A DNA stretch of 41,069 nt from Porticoccaceae bacterium (GTDB taxonomy: Bacteria > Pseudomonadota > Gammaproteobacteria > Pseudomonadales > Porticoccaceae), in the NCBI GenBank assembly GCA_029246925.1, contig JAQWMF010000077.1, positions 1-41,069 of the forward strand, in the 5' to 3' direction. Under the pieces are notes generated by a model. The model saw nothing but the letters and a program-made list of their open reading frames with translations. It ran no database searches and was not told where the DNA came from. The position numbers were made by a program, and so were the translations under genes. Every line of letters starts with the position of its first letter. Position 1 is the stretch's first letter. Shown one piece after another: positions 34,486-41,069 of this stretch.

Positions 34486-37272
34486 TTAATCTTCAGGGTA
34501 TTCCCAGAATGAAGAAAGAACATTCTCTCCATTAACATAGAAAATGGAATCACCATGGAAGATTGCACGTTGACGGTCATTATTCCACCAATTACCTGTA
34601 CCCCCTGAAATATATCCATTACTGAAAATAGAAGCGCTTTCTGACTGATGTTTATTAAATATACTAAACGTATACAAACGATTCTCTTGAAAATAACCCA
34701 TATCCGAAGAAGACGATAGCGTAACTGGAACTGAGAATCGGTCTGTAGTTTCGCTCACTTGCTGATAGGTAAATGCATGACGGTTATATCTAGCGGGCGA
34801 GTAGCTCCAATTAGAACCTAAACCAATACTCATAGCGGTTTGAGACATTGGATTATCCATAGACGCGACATTAAATAGCTCCAATTTAACCAAGCCATTT
34901 TCATCTTGACCTAAACCAAGCAGTAGATCATCGTTGACTGGGTGTAGAAAATCTGAAAATCCAGTGACTTCTAATTCGCCAGCAACAACAGGATTCTCTT
35001 GATCAGATAGATCAAGTACATAAAGCGGATCGGTACGCTCAAATGTCACTAGATAAAGGGTATCCCCAAAGAACCTCACGCCGTAAAGGTCTTCGTTAGG
35101 CTTACCAATCTCGTTTGGATGCTGTTCATTAGGCAGGGTAGCAACCTGAGTCATGCTGTAGGTTTCTGGTGACTGTTTAAGCACAGTTAGCTGATGATCT
35201 CTTGTGTCTTCAGAATCTCCAGTCCACTGACTGCTCACTACTCTTAGGTAGCCATTGTGTTCATTGATGCGAAAGTCAATCTCACCTGACCCGAAAAGAT
35301 GCCCCTGTACTTCACCAGAACCCGTGTATCCGAGATTAGCCGAGAGATTAAATCTATGCAATATCGTACGCGCATCGTCTCCCCAGCCTTCTGACTGAAT
35401 AAAATAAATGGCGTTTTGACTGACGTAAACACCGGATGTAGATTCTAGATAACAGGTGCTATTAACCACAGATTTTTCTGCCACATTAATAGCAACCAGC
35501 ATAGTCATAGTTGGGTAACCATACTGTGCTGGTGCCAATGCATGATTGTCGTTAATCATCAAGCAGTCCGTCGCTGCTAGAAGATCAATTTCCTCATCAT
35601 TGACATAGCCTTTCGGAAGCAACTCTGTAGTAGATACATCGTCTAAAATTTGCTGGTTTTCCGATTCTTGATCGACCGTAGGATAATCAATAAAGTTAAC
35701 AATTTGCGGGGTATGTCGGGCGACTAAATACACAATATCACCTTTCTTTCGACTGGTAACAAAGCCACCTTCGATTTCAAACTTCCAATCTAACTGTGGA
35801 TCTTCAACGTTAGAAATATCATAAACTGTTACGCCAGTCGTTTGACCACGCCAATTGGATGCATCCATAAATGCAGAACCATACATTCCCCACCATCCAG
35901 AACTATTAATTGAGGCCAGCTGATTACCGTTAGTATAAAGGCCCTCAATGGTGCGATTACCCTCGATAATGATACTGCCTACCTGTTCAACCATTGCCTG
36001 ATCTGGGTCAGTAGCCATTATTTTAATAGCGCGTTGCTCTGGAATAATGGGGTACATTGGCTCATCGGCAACAGCCGGTTCTTCGCCAACTTCAATTGCA
36101 TCGTCTACCAAGGCAATTGGCTCATCAAAGACGAAACAGCAATCCTCATACATGCTATAGCTAGGTGCTATAAAAAGATGCTTATTAACACCGTCATATT
36201 TAACGAAATCATGTTCATCTATGGTTTTTTCTAACGTATAAGTAGTTGTAAATGACTCACCACCACTATCAGAAACAGCGGCATCCATTGCCATTTCCGG
36301 CATGCCATCTACCATGGGCTCAGAAACTGCGCCAAACATTTGTTTGTAGCTTTGCGTAAGCTTCGATGAAAATTCTAAATTATCACTCATTGGAACCAAC
36401 AAACCGGCAGCTTGATCCATAGGCTGGCTTGGCATATGGGACGCTATATATTGCTCAATTTCATCTGCAGTACTTCTAGTTGCACCTATAGCTAGCGAAC
36501 CACTTACCAATGAGTCGTCAAGGAGACCAAAGAGATAACGCAAAAGTAATAAGCCATCCGTCAGTGCATCTATTTCGCCATTACCATCAATATCAGCAAT
36601 ATTGGATACTGAATTCATTGAATCCATAATTTGCTCAGTGGTCAACACCGAGTTAAGAGCAACAGCACCATTGGTTAGTGAATCATCACGTAGACCAAAG
36701 GCGTAGCGCAACAATAGAAGGCCATCAGTAAGCGCATCAGTTTCACCATTTGCATCAAAATCCCAGTTTAAAATTTGATTATTTTCGCCCTCTGTATTGT
36801 TGTTGCCCGATGTATCTGAGGTTGTATTTTCAACAACGTCCAAGCTAGCTATCATTGCTGAATGTGTGTAACAAAAATAGGACAAAGAATCGCCACTAAA
36901 ATCTGAAGGGATTATAATCGTCAACTGCTCATCAATATCAATAGCTGCTGCACCGCCAACAACCCCACCAGTTCCATTACTTGTAGCCTGTATCTCTGAA
37001 TGTGCCACTTTCCAAGCATCGCCAACATTAAACGCATGGCCTTCATCCGTTTTTATAAAAGTATGTGCAGAGCCTTTTTCGAGAGAAACGTCCATCGACC
37101 CTCCATCAGGGGTAGATGAAAAGATATAATATGGTGCGGCAAATGGGTCAGAGTTCAATCTAACGTATATTGTCGAATCCTGCGAGTAAGCTGGGATACT
37201 AAATGCCAGTAGCGTGAAAAGAGAAATCCCACGCATTACCCAAACCTTTATTCTTTTAATAGTTGAAGACAT
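34486..37272 (-). CDS. secreted cupredoxin-like / dockerin-like / beta-propeller protein
   Basis: Encodes 928 residues, no close named homologue known to me. A signal peptide (residues 1 to about 30, ...LLAFSIPAYSQ) exports it. Residues about 32-147 look like a cupredoxin: earlier histidines (70, 79, 91) and the blue-copper-type C-x2-H-x2-M in YFCYTHSAM (Cys134, His137, Met140). Residues 168-281 are a double dockerin-like module (WDFDANGETDALTDG and ADIDGNGEIDALTDG), with Ca2+-loop-type acidic residues. From about 330 there is a large beta-propeller of the secreted 'beta propeller domain' family (DEHDFVKYDG, LYVLDLSDQENP). The RBS (GAGG, 7 bases) and promoter fit the start. The role is unknown; copper and calcium binding are predictions. 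Divergent from the CotH-type gene, which has the same module. Confidence 0.75.
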   Translation of the reverse strand: MSSTIKRIKVWVMRGISLFTLLAFSIPAYSQDSTIYVRLNSDPFAAPYYIFSSTPDGGSMDVSLEKGSAHTFIKTDEGHAFNVGDAWKVAHSEIQATSNGTGGVVGGAAAIDIDEQLTIIIPSDFSGDSLSYFCYTHSAMIASLDVVENTTSDTSGNNNTEGENNQILNWDFDANGETDALTDGLLLLRYAFGLRDDSLTNGAVALNSVLTTEQIMDSMNSVSNIADIDGNGEIDALTDGLLLLRYLFGLLDDSLVSGSLAIGATRSTADEIEQYIASHMPSQPMDQAAGLLVPMSDNLEFSSKLTQSYKQMFGAVSEPMVDGMPEMAMDAAVSDSGGESFTTTYTLEKTIDEHDFVKYDGVNKHLFIAPSYSMYEDCCFVFDEPIALVDDAIEVGEEPAVADEPMYPIIPEQRAIKIMATDPDQAMVEQVGSIIIEGNRTIEGLYTNGNQLASINSSGWWGMYGSAFMDASNWRGQTTGVTVYDISNVEDPQLDWKFEIEGGFVTSRKKGDIVYLVARHTPQIVNFIDYPTVDQESENQQILDDVSTTELLPKGYVNDEEIDLLAATDCLMINDNHALAPAQYGYPTMTMLVAINVAEKSVVNSTCYLESTSGVYVSQNAIYFIQSEGWGDDARTILHRFNLSANLGYTGSGEVQGHLFGSGEIDFRINEHNGYLRVVSSQWTGDSEDTRDHQLTVLKQSPETYSMTQVATLPNEQHPNEIGKPNEDLYGVRFFGDTLYLVTFERTDPLYVLDLSDQENPVVAGELEVTGFSDFLHPVNDDLLLGLGQDENGLVKLELFNVASMDNPMSQTAMSIGLGSNWSYSPARYNRHAFTYQQVSETTDRFSVPVTLSSSSDMGYFQENRLYTFSIFNKHQSESASIFSNGYISGGTGNWWNNDRQRAIFHGDSIFYVNGENVLSSFWEYPED
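36430..36771 (-). repeat. 114-residue double dockerin-like module, copy in the propeller protein
   Basis: Residues 168-281. Two half-repeats, 56 residues apart, of the form D-x-D-x-N-G-x-x-D-A-L-T-D-G-L-L-L-L-R-Y followed by (A/L)FGL. It aligns without gaps to the copy at 37960-38301. DNA-level similarity is much lower than protein-level similarity. Confidence 0.8.
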
Positions 37273-37296
37273 GAAATACCTCTTCCTTATTTTATT

Positions 37297-37325
37297 ATTC
37301 TATAACGTCTCAGTAATTACCCCAA
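37297..37325 (-). promoter_or_regulatory. promoter of the beta-propeller protein gene
   Basis: Minus strand: -35 TTGGGG (37325-37320; 3 of 6), 17-base spacer, -10 TAGAAT (37302-37297; 5 of 6). It lies about 25 bases before the ATG, giving a short leader that includes the RBS. Confidence 0.5.
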
Positions 37326-37482
37326 AAGCTAGACCTTTTAGAGACAAATCTTACAAGACTATATGCTTTTTTAATTGTATAAGCTAACTTAAATCATGGC
37401 AAAAATGTTAGTAACCCTGACCCGTGCGTCATAAGACCTTAATCAAAAACTGTATTAAGCAAATGTCTCTATGCCATTGGAT

Positions 37483-37661
37483 TTAATAAAAGTCGATCTC
37501 TGAAACACTAATATCTGCATGATAATCTGGCCCATAAGCAACATCGCCAATAGGCTTAAGTTTATTCTTAACGGAATAAATTCGCCATTATCGTCGGAAA
37601 AAAGCGTCTGAAAATATGACCTTGCAGTATCCATACTATTGATAACGGGTGACGAAAATAA
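37483..37661 (-). pseudogene. possible remnant of a decayed gene (C-terminal fragment with frameshift)
   Basis: Reading left from 37661, one frame gives protein-like sequence (SYFQTLFSDDNGEFIPL). Around 37575-37590 the sense moves to another frame, which continues RIYSVKNKLKPIGDVAYG and PDYHADISVSEIDFY up to a TAA at 37483-37485. The second frame has a stop just upstream (37588-37590), so the join needs a frameshift. There is no start codon or RBS and no family I can name. The wording resembles the end of an extracellular beta-sandwich protein. Either a decayed gene or chance. Confidence 0.3.
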
Positions 37662-37794
37662 TTATTTTGATTAAATATCGACGACATAAGTCACAAAACA
37701 TAGCCGTTTAACTGCTTAAAGTGTGTTTTCAAACCCAAAATGTCTTAATATATGGCTTTGCTAAATACTAAAATACAATAAAAAGGTAGTATTA

Positions 37795-40700
37795 ATGGCT
37801 TCTTACAATAGACTTTTTCTACTCGCTGTTGGTCTTTTCTCCCTTAACAGCCTCGTTATAAGTAGTGAAACCACTACTCAAGACAATGAACCTACAACTG
37901 CATCAGTAGGCTCAAAAACCTTAAATCAGCAATCAACCACAGGTCCATCAGGACAGCCCCTTAGCTGGGATATCGATAAAGACGGCAATGCCGATGCATT
38001 GACTGATGGCTTATTGATGCTTAGATACAGTTTTGGGTTAAGAAATGAAGTTCTTACAGAAAACGCTATAGCATTGGGGTCATCCCTGTCGTCATCTGAG
38101 GTTGCAGCAGAACTTGAAGCCACCCTGTCAATTGCTGATATTGATGCCAATGGTCAGGTAGATGCGCTCACCGATGGCCTAATACTTTTGCGCTATCTCT
38201 TCGGGTTACATGGTGAATCTTTAACCAATGCAGCCGTTGGTACAGGGGCTGTTAGATCCTCTACCGCTGCGATAACTCAGTACCTGTTAGACAATATGCC
38301 CGGATCTAATCCTGGGGAAATACCCGAGACTGTTATTATTAATGAAGTTTCACCCTCAAATTCTACATTTGATGATGAAGATGGTGATAGCCCAGATTGG
38401 TTCGAGCTGTTCAATAATGGCGATACTGCCGTTGATTTAACGGGCTGGAGCATAACAGATGATAGTTTAGAGCCAACCAAGTGGGTTTTCCCTCAAACAG
38501 TGCTTGCGCCAGGCGCCTATTTGCGTATTTGGGCATCAAATAAAGACAGAGTAGCTGGCGGTACCTACAGAACCCTCGTCAATCAGGGTGATAATTTCCG
38601 TTACATTATTCCAACATCTAACCCCAGCAGCTCATGGATTAATTTAAATTACAATGACAGCAGCTGGCAGCAAGGAACCAGTGGTTTTGGCTACGCTGAT
38701 GGTGATGATTCGACCATAGTCCCTAATGGCACAAGATCCGTTTATGTCAGAAAAACTTTCACAGTCAATGACTTGGAGTTTATGGATAAACTTTGGTTTG
38801 ATATAGATTTTGATGATGGATTTGTTGCCTATATTAATGGTGTTGAAATTGCTCGCTCTAATATTATTGGTGATCGTCCTAACTATAATGCTCCAACAAT
38901 CACCGATCGTGAAGCTAAAATGTGGCAAAGTGGTAGTCCCGTTCGTTTCCCAATAAACGATATACAGACATTACTTGTCGACGGGGAAAACGTTTTAAGC
39001 ATTCAGGTGCACAACCACAATACAAATTCATCAGACATGACATTGATTCCATTTTTATCAGCCTTTTACCTAGGCTCAACGAATGATGGCATCCCCCCAC
39101 CTAGCCTATTAGGTTTTGAGGACCCAAGTCTCCACACCAACTTTAAGATATCTTCAAAGGGTGAAGAACTTACCCTCTACGAAAGCAATGGTAACCAAGT
39201 TGACTATATCAACGTTATAGCCATGGACACGGACAACAGTATTGGGCGCTCACCGGTTGACGGAAGTATCTTATTTTTTGAAACCCCTACCCCTGGCGAG
39301 GTAAATCCTAGCATTGGCTATACAGGTGTCATTCAGAGTGAAGTGATTTTCTCTCATGAAGGTGGTGAATTTAATGATCAAAGTGTCACTTTGAGTGGCA
39401 TTGCCGACGGGGAAGAGATTCGCTATACATTAGATGCGTCTATTCCTAATATGTTGTCGAATCTTTATACCGCACCAATAATTATTAGCGATAATACGGT
39501 TATACGCACCAAAATATTCAAAACAAATTATATTCCCTCTCGAACAGATAGCAGAACCTATATCACTTCGAATACACATGATTTGCCAATCGTTACCCTT
39601 GTATCGGATCCCAATAATTTATTTGACCAGCAAACGGGAATTTATGCCTATGGACCTGAAGATAACTATGAAAATTCACTACCCTTCTTTGGTGCAAACT
39701 TTTGGCAAGACTGGGAGCGAGAGATTCACTTTAGCTTTTATGAACCTGATGGAGTCTTAGGTGTTGCCATTGATGCAGGCGTAAAAATATTCGGCGCTTG
39801 GAGCCGCGCCAACGATCAGCGTTCAATGTCCATTTTTGCCCGAGGTCGCTATGGCTTTAGTAAGTTAAAATATCCCATTTTCCCCTCTTTAGATTATGAT
39901 AAATTTGAGTCAATTGTGCTGCGTAGCTCAGGCAATGACTGGATGAGAACGAACATTAAAGATGTTGTAGCTACCAGTCTTATGGAAGGCAGCGGAATCG
40001 AATATCAAGCGCATAGATCAGCGGTGGTTTATCTTAATGGAGAGTATTGGGGCTTTTACAATATACGGGAAAAAGTCAATGAGCACTTTCTCGATGATAA
40101 GATCAATGTTGATAAGAGTGAAATCAATCTGCTTACTACAAATGGTGAAATCGTTGAGGGTAGCAATACCTCATACAATGAATTAATTTATTATGTGTCA
40201 AACAACAGCTTATCTGTTCAGTCTAATTACGATTATGTAGCCAGCCAAATTGATATAGATAATTTTATAACCTACCAAATTGCCAATATTTATTTAGATA
40301 ACACTGATTGGCCGGGGAATAATGTTAAATTCTGGAATTCTCCAGAAACAAAATGGCGCTGGATCATGTACGACACTGATTTTGCCTTTGGACGTCCATG
40401 GGAAAGCCCACCATTTTATGATAACGACACCTTATCATTTGCTCTAGAAGCTAATGGCCCAGGTTGGCCAAACCCACCTTGGTCTACCCTTTTTGTTCGA
40501 AAATTGATGGAAAATACCCAGTTTAAAAACAAGTTTATCAATCAATTTGCGGATGAGATGAATGGACGCTTCAAAGCCAATAATGTTCGCAACCATATAA
40601 ATGAAATTGCTGATTCTGTTGAATCCGAAATTACCCGACATTTTCAACATTGGAGTAACTGGAACAATAGATCACCCTATTGGCAAAACCAAGGTATGTT

Positions 40701-41061
40701 GTCATCCTATTCAGAATGGGAATCTCAGATAGACAAACTTATAGACTTCAGCGACAACCGAATACCTTCATTAGCTGGTCATTTTAGGAGTTATTTCGGA
40801 ATCAATGGCATGTTTAATCTGAATGTATCTATTAACAACACTGAAGCAGGATCGGTACAGTTAAATTCTCTAACAATTGATAGTACAAGCTGGCAAGGTG
40901 AGTATTTCGACTTTATACCAGTGTCATTAACGGCTATTCCTAATGAAGGCTACGTATTTTCACGTTGGCAAGGAGCTGTTAATCAGACAGATAGCAACGC
41001 AACACTAACAACATCACAAAATGCTAGTGTTCAGGCGATATTTGAGCCCGCTGAGAACTAA
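37795..41061 (+). CDS. secreted CotH-kinase / lamin-tail domain protein with dockerin-like module
   Basis: Encodes 1088 residues. A signal peptide (MASYNRLFLLAVGLFSLNSLVIS) exports it. Order: double dockerin-like module (56-169); first half of a lamin-tail domain (VIINEVSPSN to IWASNKDR, about 180-252); an inserted galactose-binding-like beta-sandwich (about 255-435; FDIDFDDGFVAYINGVEIARS); second half of the lamin-tail domain (LHTNFKISSKGEELTLY to ETPTPGEVN, 446-504); a chitobiase-C-like domain (515-590; GGEFNDQSVTLSG, RYTLDAS); a CotH-type kinase region (about 595-990; LNGEYWGFYNIREKVNEHF at 747-765, WIMYDTDFAFG at 856-866); and an InlB-like repeat (1006-1088; EGYVFSRWQG). CotH proteins are atypical secreted kinases in spore-formers, but activity here is inferred. 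Ends 8 bases before the window edge. Confidence 0.8.
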   Translation: MASYNRLFLLAVGLFSLNSLVISSETTTQDNEPTTASVGSKTLNQQSTTGPSGQPLSWDIDKDGNADALTDGLLMLRYSFGLRNEVLTENAIALGSSLSSSEVAAELEATLSIADIDANGQVDALTDGLILLRYLFGLHGESLTNAAVGTGAVRSSTAAITQYLLDNMPGSNPGEIPETVIINEVSPSNSTFDDEDGDSPDWFELFNNGDTAVDLTGWSITDDSLEPTKWVFPQTVLAPGAYLRIWASNKDRVAGGTYRTLVNQGDNFRYIIPTSNPSSSWINLNYNDSSWQQGTSGFGYADGDDSTIVPNGTRSVYVRKTFTVNDLEFMDKLWFDIDFDDGFVAYINGVEIARSNIIGDRPNYNAPTITDREAKMWQSGSPVRFPINDIQTLLVDGENVLSIQVHNHNTNSSDMTLIPFLSAFYLGSTNDGIPPPSLLGFEDPSLHTNFKISSKGEELTLYESNGNQVDYINVIAMDTDNSIGRSPVDGSILFFETPTPGEVNPSIGYTGVIQSEVIFSHEGGEFNDQSVTLSGIADGEEIRYTLDASIPNMLSNLYTAPIIISDNTVIRTKIFKTNYIPSRTDSRTYITSNTHDLPIVTLVSDPNNLFDQQTGIYAYGPEDNYENSLPFFGANFWQDWEREIHFSFYEPDGVLGVAIDAGVKIFGAWSRANDQRSMSIFARGRYGFSKLKYPIFPSLDYDKFESIVLRSSGNDWMRTNIKDVVATSLMEGSGIEYQAHRSAVVYLNGEYWGFYNIREKVNEHFLDDKINVDKSEINLLTTNGEIVEGSNTSYNELIYYVSNNSLSVQSNYDYVASQIDIDNFITYQIANIYLDNTDWPGNNVKFWNSPETKWRWIMYDTDFAFGRPWESPPFYDNDTLSFALEANGPGWPNPPWSTLFVRKLMENTQFKNKFINQFADEMNGRFKANNVRNHINEIADSVESEITRHFQHWSNWNNRSPYWQNQGMLSSYSEWESQIDKLIDFSDNRIPSLAGHFRSYFGINGMFNLNVSINNTEAGSVQLNSLTIDSTSWQGEYFDFIPVSLTAIPNEGYVFSRWQGAVNQTDSNATLTTSQNASVQAIFEPAEN
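37960..38301 (+). repeat. 114-residue double dockerin-like module, copy in the CotH-type protein
   Basis: Residues 56-169. Half-repeats DIDKDGNADALTDGLLMLRY and DIDANGQVDALTDGLILLRY begin 56 residues apart, exactly as in the divergent propeller protein. The module directly follows the signal peptide and a short Thr/Ser-rich linker. Confidence 0.8.
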
Positions 41062-41069
41062 ATGATCCT

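Larger units (their letters stand above)
37273..37794. other. 522-base divergent intergenic region
   Basis: It holds the promoter of the propeller gene (37297-37325), a candidate decayed gene (37483-37661) and the start region of the CotH-type gene. TACAAT at 37774-37779 could be its -10, but I see no good -35. AAAGGT lies 10 bases before its ATG. Nothing else is recognisable. Confidence 0.5.

Overview
The window reads as ordinary chromosome of a marine-type, moderately AT-rich gammaproteobacterium. Gene content and order support this: fabV-lpxL-dapA-bamC-MBL hydrolase, aceE-aceF, nhaB, sohB, a cysI-DUF934 pair and a bepA-type protease. Two very large secreted proteins at the right end carry a dockerin-like module that I associate with marine Cellvibrionales-type bacteria; that placement is inference. 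I saw no tRNA, rRNA, CRISPR array, prophage or insertion sequence.

Layout. 1-6449: a DNA-repair block, with the start of rmuC reading left and, reading right, an AddB-like nuclease followed one base later by an AddA/RecB-like helicase-nuclease. 6520-9511: aroF (tyrosine-type DAHP synthase), a membrane DnaJ-domain protein and dapE. 9517-15785: leftward genes rsmJ, an MBL hydrolase, bamC, dapA, lpxL and fabV; the last five are closely spaced and probably an operon for cell-envelope and lysine/peptidoglycan supply. A gene-free 530-base stretch (10321-10850) holds DnaA-box-like sites. 15971-20289: aceE-aceF (pyruvate dehydrogenase E1 and E2) with a good promoter, a structured leader and a terminator. 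20555-24498: a lipoprotein M16 protease and an AI-2E/PerM-type permease. 24658-27305: the BepA-type metalloprotease facing nadA, plus a 37-residue membrane protein just upstream of nadA. 27532-29665: cysI and a DUF934 partner for sulfite reduction. 29702-33742: a CPA2-type cation/proton antiporter, sohB, and nhaB with a perfect 23-base-arm terminator. 33861-34244: a small protein with a WDP(L/I)G motif.

34486-41061 is the most unusual part. Two divergently transcribed genes encode large exported proteins. One is cupredoxin-like, then dockerin-like module, then beta-propeller. The other is dockerin-like module, lamin-tail domain split by an inserted beta-sandwich, chitobiase-like domain, CotH-type kinase and an InlB-like repeat. 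Both carry the same 114-residue double dockerin-like module with identical internal spacing. This looks like a two-protein extracellular system with a shared docking module. The gap between the genes also holds what looks like the wreck of a third gene.

The other notable regulatory element is the aceE leader: directly behind a good sigma70-type promoter there is a compact three-way junction with a GNRA tetraloop, on the aceE sense strand.
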